Below are positions 1 to 7,698 of a stretch of 49,081 bases of DNA, one piece after another. Position numbers and translations under genes: made by a program. Source of the DNA: JAUIHN01 sp964556075 (lineage in GTDB: Bacteria > Patescibacteriota > Saccharimonadia > Saccharimonadales > Saccharimonadaceae); assembly GCA_964556075.1 (NCBI GenBank), contig CAZKUV010000001.1, forward strand, positions 1 to 49,081, read 5' to 3'. How positions within the stretch are numbered: the stretch's first letter is position 1; each line of letters starts with the position of its first letter. Below the pieces are notes generated by a model. It worked only from the letters and a program-made list of their open reading frames with translations, had not been told where the DNA came from and searched no databases.

Positions 1-504
1 GAACAGCCCAAACTTACCGTCTTTGAATTCCCACGACACCGCGCCCTGTAGCACGTTACCCTGATTAATCGCCTTCGCGACGTAAAATGTCTTTTCCGGA
101 TGGTCCCTATGCGTAAATCGGGCAATAATACCCTTCATTCGCTTGAACTCGTGTTCTTCTTCGCTGAATTCAACGATATCGCTACGCTCATGCTCGATGA
201 GATGGATTAGCGTCTCCGCTCGGCCGACTATCGCGAGCTTGGTATATAGCAACACTCCCTGCTCGGCCTCGCTCATTTCGAACTCACGGACGCTCAGTCC
301 AGTACCAGCTCCGAGATTCACTTCGTTGATAACGTCAAGAAGAAAGAGCGGCTTTACCTGGGCGTCCAGATTGCTCATGAGCGACGTCGAAAACGGCGTG
401 TAGTTTTTATTGAAAAGGAAAAACTCGACGTCGAGCTCGTCCTTAATTGCATCAGTCTGATTTGCCCACAAAAAAATATCCGTCGTTTCTTCCGCTGGTT
501 CCAT
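1..504 (-). CDS. Hypothetical protein, 3' end outside window; possible DUF4868 (KwaB-like) protein
   Basis: An open frame runs on the minus strand from an ATG at 504 to the window edge, giving 168 residues with no stop. The N-terminal half is acidic and helical. The visible C-terminal part, with FKRMKGIIARF followed by a strand containing FYVAKAINQG and a VLQGAVSWEF stretch, reminds me of DUF4868, the domain of the Kiwa defence protein KwaB and of many uncharacterised proteins. That resemblance is from memory. A possible -10 box (TACAAT on the minus strand, near 545) lies about 40 bases upstream. Reading this as a gene is fairly safe; the family is not. Confidence 0.7.
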   Translation of the reverse strand, partial: MEPAEETTDIFLWANQTDAIKDELDVEFFLFNKNYTPFSTSLMSNLDAQVKPLFLLDVINEVNLGAGTGLSVREFEMSEAEQGVLLYTKLAIVGRAETLIHLIEHERSDIVEFSEEEHEFKRMKGIIARFTHRDHPEKTFYVAKAINQGNVLQGAVSWEFKDGKFGLF

Positions 505-581
505 GTTATGTTCCGTGTTAGCTACTAATTACTTCATGTAATTGTATCGTACTTGTCACCTCACCAAAAGACGGATGTATA

Positions 582-1568
582 CTATTTTTCCCAGTCGAAT
601 CCGTGACCGAAGTGCCCGTAGCGAGCGGTCTGCTCGTACATCGGTCGCAGCAAATCGAGCGTCTGGATAATCCCTCGCGGCGTCAGATCATATCCAGTTA
701 CAGGTTCGGGAACCCCATCGATAATCACGGTCGCCTCTAGCGGTTCGGCCACGCCAATGGCATACGCCAGACGCGTATACACCTCCTTGGAGCCCGGCCG
801 TGAACGGAGAAAATCGACGGCGATACGCCGGGCCATGTACGCGGCGCTCCGATCAACTTTGCTTGGATCCTTACCGCTAAACGCTCCACCCCCGACAGGT
901 ATACGCGGTCCGTAGTTATCGACGGCGAGCTTACGCCCGGTTAAACCGGCGTCAGCGTCAAATCCGCCGAGTTGCCAATCCCCTGCCGGGTTTAAAAAGA
1001 GTTGAGGTGAGGAATCGTTCGTCTTTGTATACGTCTGACTTGACGCCCACTCCCTAACCGCCGCTTCGAGCTCGGTCCGAGCCGCGTTCTGGAAACTCGC
1101 AACGATGCTGACTATGTCCCCGTCTCGAACCGTCACCTGGGTCTTGCCGTCAAACGGCCAGCGTGCGAACAAGAACTGGTTTAACGCCCGCGACATGGCG
1201 ACTTCGAGCGGTAACATCTCTGGAGTCTCACTGGTCGCGTACCCCACCATTATCCCCTGGTCTCCCGCTCCGCCGGTATCGACACCGGCAGCTATTTCCG
1301 GACTTTGACTGGCGATATGAACTATCACATCAACGTCCCCGGCGATTCGCCTAACGATAGCCTCGACGTCAACCGATGCTGCTCGCGAAGTAACTTCCCC
1401 GGTCACAAACACTTTGCCGTGACCGCCAGCGACGTCTACCGCGACCCTAGCGAGCGGATCTTCGGTTAGGTGGGCGTCGAGCACCGCGTCCGAAATCTGG
1501 TCGCACAGCTTATCCGGATGTTTCGGACTCACGCTTTCGGCGGTTCGGTATTCATTGGTAACAGACAT
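582..1568 (-). CDS. metK: S-adenosylmethionine synthetase
   Basis: MetK makes S-adenosylmethionine from methionine and ATP in the cytoplasm. Family signatures are clear: HPDK with His17, GGAGDQG (about residues 99-105), the long GGGAFSGKDPSKVDRSAAY motif (about 226-244) and a C-terminal YGHFG. The product has 328 residues against about 380-400 in most bacteria; the shortening is spread over the N-terminal and central parts, and the catalytic motifs remain. I chose the ATG at 1568: AAGGAG lies eight bases before it, and an earlier in-frame ATG at 1586 sits inside the terminator stem. The gene has its own promoter and a SAM-I riboswitch, so it should be repressed when SAM is plentiful. Confidence 0.96.
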   Translation of the reverse strand: MSVTNEYRTAESVSPKHPDKLCDQISDAVLDAHLTEDPLARVAVDVAGGHGKVFVTGEVTSRAASVDVEAIVRRIAGDVDVIVHIASQSPEIAAGVDTGGAGDQGIMVGYATSETPEMLPLEVAMSRALNQFLFARWPFDGKTQVTVRDGDIVSIVASFQNAARTELEAAVREWASSQTYTKTNDSSPQLFLNPAGDWQLGGFDADAGLTGRKLAVDNYGPRIPVGGGAFSGKDPSKVDRSAAYMARRIAVDFLRSRPGSKEVYTRLAYAIGVAEPLEATVIIDGVPEPVTGYDLTPRGIIQTLDLLRPMYEQTARYGHFGHGFDWEK

Positions 1569-1570
1569 AT

Positions 1571-1607
1571 AAAAAACTCCTTTCATCTGCCCCGAGACTC
1601 AAGGAGT
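1571..1607 (-). terminator. Terminator of the SAM riboswitch, also masking the metK ribosome binding site
   Basis: On the minus strand ACTCCTT (1607-1601) can pair with AAGGAGT (1582-1576), which is followed at once by a run of T. The inner part can pair further (TCT with AGA around GCCCCG). The 3' arm contains the AAGGAG that serves as the metK ribosome binding site, so the hairpin could both stop transcription and block initiation. The 5' arm touches the 3' strand of the riboswitch P1 helix. Confidence 0.8.
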
Positions 1608-1722
1608 ATTGATACGACGACGCATCTTTCCTGAGACTCAGGCTGGAATTGGCACCTTGCGACTCTGGCAGGTTGCCGTCTGGGTCAGCGGGCCAGTCCC
1701 TCGCCAGACTCTTGATACTTAC
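1608..1722 (-). promoter_or_regulatory. SAM-I (S-box) riboswitch in the metK leader
   Basis: Read on the minus strand, the leader carries the S-box core in order: TATCAAGAG, GAGGGACTGGCCC, GGCAACC, AAGGTGCCAATTCC and GGAAAGATG. The helices close: P1 as AGTAT with ATACT, P2 as TCTGG with CCAGA, and P4 as CCTGA with TCAGG around GTC. The element begins within about ten bases of the predicted transcription start and is followed directly by the terminator in front of metK. The S-box family binds S-adenosylmethionine, the product of MetK, so this is feedback control. I could not identify the antiterminator partner. Confidence 0.95.
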
Positions 1723-1735
1723 TTGTTATGTACTA

Positions 1736-1764
1736 ATGATACCGTGGCTCCTACTCTTTGCCAA
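1736..1764 (-). promoter_or_regulatory. metK promoter
   Basis: On the minus strand a -35 TTGGCA (1764-1759) and a -10 TATCAT (1741-1736) are separated by exactly 17 bases. Transcription would start near 1729, just before the first base of the riboswitch. Confidence 0.75.
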
Positions 1765-1769
1765 GTTTT

Positions 1770-2301
1770 CTAACTCATGAGGGTATCATACCCATCAGTC
1801 ACTTCCATGGTTCGGTCAATACCAAAGCGTTCAAACACTCCCCATAACTCCTCGGTCACCTGTGCGTAATCGGCGTCCTCTGTGACAAGCATTTCCGCTT
1901 CGACGAAGTCTCCCAACTCTTCGACCCTATCTAGACACAGCTCGATAGCGTCAAATCTGGCCTTCCGACTGGTTTTCGTAACTTCGACGTAGAGACGACA
2001 ATCAAGCTCTTCGATGATGCGGCTCATGTCGCCAGCAGAATCGACAGCAGTTTCGTATTCAATGCTGTCAAGCTACCCGCCTACGGAATGTTTGAAGGTG
2101 AACAGGGTCCGCTCATTCTGCCCGGTAGTTTCGGTTCTGAGTCGTAACCACGGAGCGCTAGGGTCGGTTTAGTGACCCCCTTTTACTCCAGACGACTCAT
2201 GCTGTGATACCGCTTCGGAGCCGGTCGCGCCACTCTGTAGTAACTCGTCTACCATAGAGACGAGGTTTTCGATTCGAGCCTTGATTTTTAATTTCTCTCA
2301 C
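1770..2301 (-). pseudogene. Decayed CYTH-domain protein (CyaB-type class IV adenylate cyclase / triphosphatase family)
   Basis: Read in one frame, the stretch downstream of rnhA spells a CYTH protein: KIKARIENL at the N-terminus, then WLRLRTE, LFTFKHSVGG, LDSIEYET, VTKTSRKA, LDRVEELGDFVEAE and a final VTDGYDTLM. That frame is broken by TAA at 2171-2169 and TAG at 2075-2073. At the 5' end a GTG overlaps the rnhA stop and starts VREI, but one surplus base in the A5 run (T5 on the plus strand, 2285-2289) throws it out of frame; with four A's it reads VREIKIKARIENL. So one frameshift and two nonsense mutations are visible. An 85-codon open frame (1770-2027) remains and could still be translated, but it lacks the N-terminal strands of the fold. 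CYTH enzymes act on triphosphates; this copy is probably inactive. Confidence 0.85.
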
Positions 2302-2717
2302 AATCGGGCGCCTTCCCTAGCCTTGTTCGCCCACTCGTCCGCCAGAATATTTCCAGCATCGTCGGCGTGCCCACGCACCCAGACGAGCTTCGCATTGCTG
2401 TTTTTATACAGCGAATAGACTTCTTGAACAATATCCAGGTTTTTAATGTCGCCGCCCTTCTTCTTCCACCCGTTCTTTTCCCAGTTAGGCGCCCACACGG
2501 TGATGACATTCACCCAGAACTGACTGTCGGTGTAAATCAGGCATTCTTGACCGGCCGCATAATGAATGGCAGCGATTATCGCCTTGCCTTCCATGCGGAT
2601 ATTGGTCGTGTCGCCTGGCTCGCTGCCAAGCACGACCGGTTGTTCGTTTAAAATCACAGCAAACCCGCCGGGACCGGGATTGGGACTGGCGCTGCCGTCA
2701 GTGTAATAGGTTATCAT
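2298..2717 (-). CDS. rnhA: Ribonuclease HI
   Basis: RNase HI cuts the RNA strand of RNA-DNA hybrids. The four metal-binding acids are present: Asp7 in YTDGS, Glu43 in MEGKA, Asp64 in YTDSQ and Asp127 in LADEWA, with the GH of RGHADD before the last. At 139 residues it is slightly shorter than the E. coli enzyme (155) but covers the whole fold. A TATACT box ends six bases before the ATG, so the transcript is probably leaderless. The TGA stop overlaps the GTG of the decayed CYTH gene that follows. Confidence 0.93.
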   Translation of the reverse strand: MITYYTDGSASPNPGPGGFAVILNEQPVVLGSEPGDTTNIRMEGKAIIAAIHYAAGQECLIYTDSQFWVNVITVWAPNWEKNGWKKKGGDIKNLDIVQEVYSLYKNSNAKLVWVRGHADDAGNILADEWANKAREGARL

Positions 2718-2723
2718 TCCTTT

Positions 2724-2729
2724 AGTATA
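2724..2729 (-). promoter_or_regulatory. -10 box of rnhA, leaderless type
   Basis: TATACT on the minus strand ends six bases before the rnhA ATG at 2717, which would put the start of transcription at or beside the start codon. Confidence 0.6.
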
Positions 2730-2741
2730 CAGGTTTTTAAA

Positions 2742-3353
2742 CTAGCGAGCAGGACCGATGTCGTAGAGTGTTTCAGCCAACTCCTGGCAACTCAAGTGAT
2801 CAGTACTGACTCCATTTTGACGAGCTATCAGATATCCTTCGATTACCCGAGCGATTCTCGTGGCGTCGCTCCGCCAGAATCGATCGACCTCGAAGTGGTC
2901 AACCGTGCTCATGACTCGGCTGGCCAGCGTGACGGAACCGAACATCGGACCGACCGACGCAGAGACATTTAAAATGTCCTCGACGCGGATTGAGATGACG
3001 TCCGAAGACCAGATAAAGGCGTGCTTTATTATAGTGACTTTCGTCCTGTCGAGGATAATTTCGTGCGGGAATAAAAATGGCAGGACTGTTTTCGCGCTCG
3101 ATATCACCTCATGGGAATGCGCGACGACCTGCTTTAAATCGTCGATATCATCGACTCGGGTGGGTGAGCGACCAATCCGTTGGCCGAACGCCTGGCGGGC
3201 TGATTGCCCTGCTTCGTTGACCGCTCTCGTTGCGGCCTCCCCTAGCTTTCTGCTTTGGCGAATGAGAGTGTCATAGGTAGCCCGCGTCCGCTGACGCATC
3301 AACGACGTACGGTGTGAACGTTGCTCCGAATTGTCCGTACCGTGACTCGCCAT
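2742..3353 (-). CDS. Hypothetical protein with a possible PH-like beta domain
   Basis: Function unknown. The 203-residue product has a basic N-terminal part (about residues 1-65) rich in Arg, Ala and Ser and probably helical, without a membrane segment. The central part (about 90-165) alternates strands (ITL-type repeats such as HEIILDRTKVTIIKHAF and DVISIRVEDILNVSASV) and ends in a helix, which resembles small bacterial PH-like domains. This is a fold impression only. Start: AGGGGGG lies five bases before the ATG. It has its own good promoter just upstream, and rnhA follows after 24 bases with its own -10 box. Confidence 0.8.
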   Translation of the reverse strand: MASHGTDNSEQRSHRTSLMRQRTRATYDTLIRQSRKLGEAATRAVNEAGQSARQAFGQRIGRSPTRVDDIDDLKQVVAHSHEVISSAKTVLPFLFPHEIILDRTKVTIIKHAFIWSSDVISIRVEDILNVSASVGPMFGSVTLASRVMSTVDHFEVDRFWRSDATRIARVIEGYLIARQNGVSTDHLSCQELAETLYDIGPAR

Positions 3354-3383
3354 GGCAACCCCCCTATGGTTAGTCCTGTACCT

Positions 3384-3412
3384 ATTATATGACTGCCCGC
3401 AAGGGGTGGCAA
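3384..3412 (-). promoter_or_regulatory. Promoter of the 203-aa protein gene
   Basis: TTGCCA (3412-3407) and TATAAT (3389-3384) on the minus strand, 17 bases apart; the leader then holds an AGGGGGG ribosome binding site. Confidence 0.75.
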
Positions 3413-3424
3413 GCCGACCCCTGA

Positions 3425-3928
3425 TTACACGTCCCGGATCGGATGTATCGGTCGAAGCTCCTCCACCTCGTAGATACCTCTCGAATCATGATGGTATTCC
3501 ACGTGGTAGTCGGCCTCGAAATAATCACCGGTGTCGCGGGTTTTATAGCGGAGCGTAGCTTTGCGATGACTATCATCAGTCAGCGCGCTTCCCTTGTATA
3601 TAAGGATTTCCCTCCCTTCACCCGGCATAAGAATCCGATCGGTTTCCGTCGTCACTCCCGCGATGGTGATTTTGTCGAGTTCGATCTCGACTGCCGATCG
3701 ATTGGTCGCCCACACTCTCACTTCCATATGAGGTTCGTCGATATGCGACTTTACATGGGCAATCTCGATCTCGGGAAGAATCTTTCTCCCGGACGTGTCG
3801 ACGGACGCCGCTACTGGAGTCTCCCCGACCGGAGGCATGGTAGTTTCCTGCGACTGGCTTTCGGGCGATTGCGGCTCGAACACCGGCCTTCCCTGTATCA
3901 CCTTGATAAGTCCGCTCCAAAATCCCAT
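3425..3928 (-). CDS. Hypothetical protein with a beta-rich domain
   Basis: Function unknown. Of 167 residues, the first 45 or so start with a short hydrophobic stretch (MGFWSGLIKVIQ) and continue as a Pro/Gln/Ser/Thr-rich, probably disordered linker. From about residue 50 the sequence alternates polar and hydrophobic residues in the manner of an immunoglobulin-like or C2-like beta sandwich (EVRVWATNRSAVEIELDKI, ATLRYKTRDTGDYFEADYHVEYH). There is no cysteine or obvious catalytic motif. AAGGAGGG lies ten bases before the ATG. It follows the FKBP gene on the same strand after 33 bases, so the two are probably co-transcribed. Confidence 0.75.
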   Translation of the reverse strand: MGFWSGLIKVIQGRPVFEPQSPESQSQETTMPPVGETPVAASVDTSGRKILPEIEIAHVKSHIDEPHMEVRVWATNRSAVEIELDKITIAGVTTETDRILMPGEGREILIYKGSALTDDSHRKATLRYKTRDTGDYFEADYHVEYHHDSRGIYEVEELRPIHPIRDV

Positions 3929-3961
3929 CCTAGCTTAGCCCTCCTTTTTCGAAATTACGCA

Positions 3962-4345
3962 CTAGGCGCCGTTACGTGGAATCGCCATCAGATCGATATC
4001 GAAGACAAGATCGCTATTGGCGGGAATATTCGGCGCCGGGCTGTTTGATCCGTACGCTTGGTCGGCTGGAATAATAAGCCTCCTCGTGCCGCCCACTTTC
4101 ATACCGGGAACCCCATCGGTCCACCCTTTGATGACTTGATTAAGACTAAAGGTAACCGCTTCGCCGAAATCATGGCTGCTTTGGAAAATCTTGCCGTTTT
4201 TGACGAGCGCCCCCGTGTAATGCGCGGTCACCGACGCGCCAGGCTTCACTTCTTCGCCAGTACCAACTTCGATATCTATGATTTCAAGCTGATCGACGCT
4301 GTCTCTCGGCTCAAAGTTTGGCAGTTTGGTTCCTTCGTATTTCAC
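3962..4345 (-). CDS. FKBP-type peptidyl-prolyl cis-trans isomerase
   Basis: FKBP isomerases speed up cis-trans isomerisation of proline peptide bonds during folding. The 127-residue product is a single FKBP domain after a short N-terminal extension: VTAHYTGALVKNGKIFQSS, VIKGWTDGVPGMKVGG and a C-terminal LVFDIDLMAI match the family core. No signal peptide is visible, so it is probably cytoplasmic. The start is a GTG at 4345, five bases after AAGGAGG. A short frame with its own AAGGAGGG ends in a TGA overlapping this GTG, which may indicate translational coupling. Confidence 0.92.
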   Translation of the reverse strand: MKYEGTKLPNFEPRDSVDQLEIIDIEVGTGEEVKPGASVTAHYTGALVKNGKIFQSSHDFGEAVTFSLNQVIKGWTDGVPGMKVGGTRRLIIPADQAYGSNSPAPNIPANSDLVFDIDLMAIPRNGA

Positions 4346-4437
4346 CTTTCCCTCCTTATGGTTTTCGTATCGTCAGGAATTTGTCCGTGCTCCGCTCGGC
4401 GCACGAACCCTCCTTAGTTATGCTTCTCGTCCAAACA

Positions 4438-5784
4438 CTACAGCTCCTCGATGGTTACTCGTCGCTGCTCAGTCGTATCACGGTCACGAATCGTCACCGT
4501 GCCGTCGCCTTCGATCGTCTCAAAGTCGACAACGATACAATACGGCGTCCCGATTTCGTCCTGGCGACGGTAGCGCTTCCCGATATTACCGTTATCATCC
4601 CACATCACCGCGCCATACTTCTGCTTGACATGTGCGTAGACTTCTCGCGCCTTCTCAACTAGTTCCGGTTTATTCTTCAGAAGCGGCGACACCGCAAAGC
4701 GGACGGGAGCCAAATGTTCTGGGAACTTCATCACGATGCGCTTCTCGCTATTTACCTCGTCCTCGGTATATGCCGTCGATAAGACCGCCATAATTACACG
4801 CTCGACGCCGAAGCTCGGCTCGATCACGTGCGGCACGAACCGCTCGTTCGTTCCTGTGACGATATATTCCATCGACCTGCCGCTGTGCTCCTGTATATTG
4901 TTCAAATCGAAATCGGTTCTATACGCGATGCCCATCAGCTCCTCGCGTCCGATTGGGTAGTCGAATTCGAAGTCGATAGTACGCTTGCTGTAGTGCGCGC
5001 GGTCCTCTTCGGGTACCTCGAACTCGTGAACACTGCTTTCGGGTAGGCCGAGCGCCCTAAACCACTCCCTACAAAGACCAACCCATTTATCAAACTCGGC
5101 CTCCCAATTGTCGGGACGAATAAAGTACTCGATTTCCATCTGCTCGAACTCGCGCGATCGAAAAACGAAATCGCGCGGCGAAATCTCGTTACGGAACGCC
5201 TTGCCCTGCTGCGCTATACCGAATGGAAGATCGGGATAAAAGCTGTCGACGATATTTCGGTAATTCGTAAAGATACCCTGAGCAGTCTCAGGCCGTAGAT
5301 AACTTACCGAGGAGTCGTCAGCAATCGGACCGACATGAGTACGAAACATCATGTTAAACGTCCGAGACGGGCTCAAAGGATTGCCATCAGGACTTGTAAT
5401 TCCCTTCTCGGCTATCACCGCGTCCATCTGTTCCATAGTCATGCCGTCGGGATCAATACCGTTATCCTTTAAGATATGGTCGGTGCGGTACCGACGCTTG
5501 TTAACCGTATCTTCGCAGAGCGGATCAACGAACGTATCGACGTGACCGCTCGCTTGCCAAACCTTTTGGTTCATCAATATCGCCGAGTCGACGCCGTACA
5601 TGTCATCGCGCCCATCAACGAACATCTGCCACCAGAGGTTCATAATATTCCGTTTGAGAGCAACGCCGAGCGGACCGTAGTCCCAGGTGCCGCTCAGCCC
5701 GCCATAGACGTCACTACCCTGGAAAATAAACCCTCGGCGCTTGGCGAGGCTAACTATTTGGTCCATTCTGGTTTCTTCATTCAT
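4438..5784 (-). CDS. glyS: Glycyl-tRNA synthetase, class II, single-chain type
   Basis: Charges tRNA-Gly with glycine. This is the homodimeric type (one chain, 448 aa), not the alpha2-beta2 enzyme of E. coli. The opening FIFQGSDVYGGLSGTWDYGP, the RPETAQGIFTNY stretch, motif 2 (FRNEISPRDFVFR) and motif 3 (EPSFGVERVIMAVL) are all present, followed by the anticodon-binding domain from about residue 340. I chose the ATG at 5784, preceded by GGAG; an upstream GTG at 5817 has no ribosome binding site. It follows recO by 89 bases and may be read from the kinase/regulator/recO unit. Confidence 0.96.
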   Translation of the reverse strand: MNEETRMDQIVSLAKRRGFIFQGSDVYGGLSGTWDYGPLGVALKRNIMNLWWQMFVDGRDDMYGVDSAILMNQKVWQASGHVDTFVDPLCEDTVNKRRYRTDHILKDNGIDPDGMTMEQMDAVIAEKGITSPDGNPLSPSRTFNMMFRTHVGPIADDSSVSYLRPETAQGIFTNYRNIVDSFYPDLPFGIAQQGKAFRNEISPRDFVFRSREFEQMEIEYFIRPDNWEAEFDKWVGLCREWFRALGLPESSVHEFEVPEEDRAHYSKRTIDFEFDYPIGREELMGIAYRTDFDLNNIQEHSGRSMEYIVTGTNERFVPHVIEPSFGVERVIMAVLSTAYTEDEVNSEKRIVMKFPEHLAPVRFAVSPLLKNKPELVEKAREVYAHVKQKYGAVMWDDNGNIGKRYRRQDEIGTPYCIVVDFETIEGDGTVTIRDRDTTEQRRVTIEEL

Positions 5785-5873
5785 GACGGTCTTACTCCAT
5801 AGTCTGTTCGGGAGCACTCAACATCGGTCAATACGGAATCTTTCATTACTACGTTCAATTGTACCAGATTCAG

Positions 5874-6551
5874 CTAAATACTGGCATGCTGCCGAGCGGT
5901 AAGCAGACAAACCGCGAGTATCGGGTCGAGTCCGCTGATTTGGTTGAGCACGCGAATCGGCTTCACGCTGGCAAGCCGGAGCAACTTGACATGGTCCGAA
6001 CCGATGTCCCCAGAGGGCGATGCTCTCAGCCCCTGTTCGCTGACGTCATAGACATAGGTATTATCCGCGGTCAGAGGCGCGCCGGCGACGTCATGACGTA
6101 AGTTCAAAGCGTGACCGAGTAAATCAGCGTATCTCAGATAGAACCACGTTTCGGTGAGACGAAGCGGAATGCCGTTCTCATCAAGCGCGGCCAGCACTTC
6201 GGCGAGCACGTCGAACCATTCTGGCTCATCGATTGTCTCGCTCGCGCGCGCGACCTGTTTGACCGCCTCGTAGGCGAACTGGAGCCGATCATAGTCCTGA
6301 AGGATATGCCGAAAGAATACCTCCAGCCGCGCGGACGTGAGAATACCAAGCTCCCCTTTGCCATCAGCAACGACCACATCGCTAATGGCAAACAACTCAA
6401 TGCCACCAGCCAGTCGGCTTTTCTCTCGACGGACGCCACGCGCGAGCACCGACTTCCTGCCAACAGGAGTCAATAGTTGCAAAACTCGATCCGCCTCACC
6501 GTAGTTGGTACGACGTAGCACGATTGCTTTGGTGCGACTGCTCTTCGTCAT
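5874..6551 (-). CDS. recO: DNA repair protein RecO
   Basis: RecO helps load RecA on single-stranded DNA during gap repair. The 225-residue product begins with the family's OB-fold N-terminus (KAIVLRRTNYGEADRVLQLLTP, then a GVRREKSRLAGGIELF stretch) followed by a helical C-terminal domain with LRYADLLGHAL. The Cys4 zinc site of some RecO proteins is absent. Its ATG overlaps the stop codon of the response regulator gene (ATGA), so histidine kinase, response regulator and recO are one transcription unit. This context is unusual for recO, but I infer no signalling role from it. Confidence 0.9.
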   Translation of the reverse strand: MTKSSRTKAIVLRRTNYGEADRVLQLLTPVGRKSVLARGVRREKSRLAGGIELFAISDVVVADGKGELGILTSARLEVFFRHILQDYDRLQFAYEAVKQVARASETIDEPEWFDVLAEVLAALDENGIPLRLTETWFYLRYADLLGHALNLRHDVAGAPLTADNTYVYDVSEQGLRASPSGDIGSDHVKLLRLASVKPIRVLNQISGLDPILAVCLLTARQHASI

Positions 6552-6925
6552 ATCAATACCCTCCGGACCGATGCTACGAGATCGACCGGACGCATACGTC
6601 CCTTGTCGAGCACGTCGACGACGCCGTATTGTTTCAGCTGAGCCGTCGGTAGGTCGGCGGCGCTATTGCTGCAGATTATTACGGGCATCGTCCTCAGGTC
6701 GGCGTACGACTGGATTTCGTGAAGCAGCACGAACGCGTTCGGTCCAGGCAGGAATATGTCCAAAATGATGACGTCCGGCAGCGACTCGTCAATCAGTCCC
6801 ATCGCAGCGATGCCGTCAGCTGCGTACCGAACTAGGTAGCCGGCATCTCCCAGTACCCGCTGGTACTGCTCGGCGAACCACTCGTCGTCCTCTATAACCA
6901 ATACGGTCGGTCGTGTTCGTTTCAT
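6548..6925 (-). CDS. Response regulator, receiver domain only
   Basis: A 125-residue CheY-like receiver with no output domain. Acidic pocket residues sit in IEDDEW near the start, the phosphoacceptor Asp is in VIILDIFLPG (about residue 56), the conserved Ser/Thr position in IICSNS, and the Lys in VLDKGRMRP. Its start overlaps the stop of the histidine kinase gene (ATGA) and its stop overlaps the recO start. It most likely receives phosphate from that kinase and acts by protein contact. Confidence 0.92.
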   Translation of the reverse strand: MKRTRPTVLVIEDDEWFAEQYQRVLGDAGYLVRYAADGIAAMGLIDESLPDVIILDIFLPGPNAFVLLHEIQSYADLRTMPVIICSNSAADLPTAQLKQYGVVDVLDKGRMRPVDLVASVRRVLI

Positions 6926-7647
6926 AGTAGCTTCAATTGCCGCGACGCGAGCAAATCAACATAAAACGTCGCTCCGTCTCGGTGCCGTTTCGCCCCGATT
7001 GACCCGTTCATCGCTTCCGCGAACTGCCCAGCGATATACAGTCCCAGACCGCTGCTGGCCGGTCGGTTTTGGAGCGGCTGAGGCGCCCGTCCGAGTTGCT
7101 GCTTAATCCGGCGCCACATATCCGTCGGGACGGCCGGTCCGTAGTCTCTCACTCCAATCTTGACCCGCTCGCCTTTTTTAAACGAGGACGCGTGAATAAC
7201 CACCGGGGTGTCGCTCCCGGCATAGTGGAGGGCGTTATCGCCGAAATTAAGCAGTATTCTGCGGAGCAGTTCCCGGTTGGCAACAGCTAGCAGCTGCCGT
7301 CGACCAGTCTCTACCCTGAGTTCCTTGTTCTTGGCTGCAAAGAGTGGAGCGAGTTCGTGCGCTACTTCTTCGCAAAGCTGTTTGGGGTTAAGCGGTTCGA
7401 GTTCGAATAGACTGTCTTCCAGGCGGACACTTCTCGTCAAGTCGCTTGTCAGGCGGATAGCGCGCTCCGAAGTGAGGATAATTTGCCTGATGACGCGCTG
7501 CCGCTCCGCGTGGCTTATACTACCTTGCTCGAGACCGAGTGAAAGCTGCCGGATGAGCGCCAGCGGAGCCTTGAGCTCATGCGCGGCAGCCACAACCAAC
7601 GGCATCGCACCGTCAAAATCGTCCCCTACTGTACCGCTCCCCTTCAT
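6922..7647 (-). CDS. Soluble sensor histidine kinase
   Basis: A 241-residue kinase with only the two catalytic parts: a HisKA dimerisation domain with H-box AAHELKAPLAL at about residues 21-31, and an ATPase domain with N-box LLNFGDNALHYAG, G1 VRDYGPAV and G2 SGLGLYIAGQF. No membrane segment and no recognisable sensor domain is present, so it should be cytoplasmic and its signal is unknown. I prefer the ATG at 7647 over an upstream GTG (7680): TACACT, preceded by TGC as in an extended -10 element, ends seven bases before the ATG, which suits a leaderless transcript. It overlaps the response regulator gene by four bases. Confidence 0.92.
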   Translation of the reverse strand: MKGSGTVGDDFDGAMPLVVAAAHELKAPLALIRQLSLGLEQGSISHAERQRVIRQIILTSERAIRLTSDLTRSVRLEDSLFELEPLNPKQLCEEVAHELAPLFAAKNKELRVETGRRQLLAVANRELLRRILLNFGDNALHYAGSDTPVVIHASSFKKGERVKIGVRDYGPAVPTDMWRRIKQQLGRAPQPLQNRPASSGLGLYIAGQFAEAMNGSIGAKRHRDGATFYVDLLASRQLKLL

Positions 7648-7654
7648 ACGGATT

Positions 7655-7660
7655 AGTGTA
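7655..7660 (-). promoter_or_regulatory. -10 box of the histidine kinase gene, leaderless type
   Basis: TACACT on the minus strand, preceded by an extended TGC, ends seven bases before the ATG at 7647. Confidence 0.5.
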
Positions 7661-7698
7661 GCATGAGGGCAGCTAACCACGCGACCGTAAGAGTAATG

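Noticed and set aside
143..403. Open frames on the strand opposite to real genes, such as 143-403 and many others throughout.
   Set aside because: They are shadows of the minus-strand genes, lack ribosome binding sites or promoters at the right place, and have compositions unlike proteins.
2285..2717. RNase HI frame appears to continue after its TGA for 40 codons, as if TGA coded for an amino acid as in Gracilibacteria or Absconditabacteria.
   Set aside because: TGA is a true stop elsewhere (ATGA overlaps of the kinase, regulator and recO genes, the M16 gene, the pilin), and the continuation is the N-terminus of the decayed CYTH gene that happens to be in the same frame.
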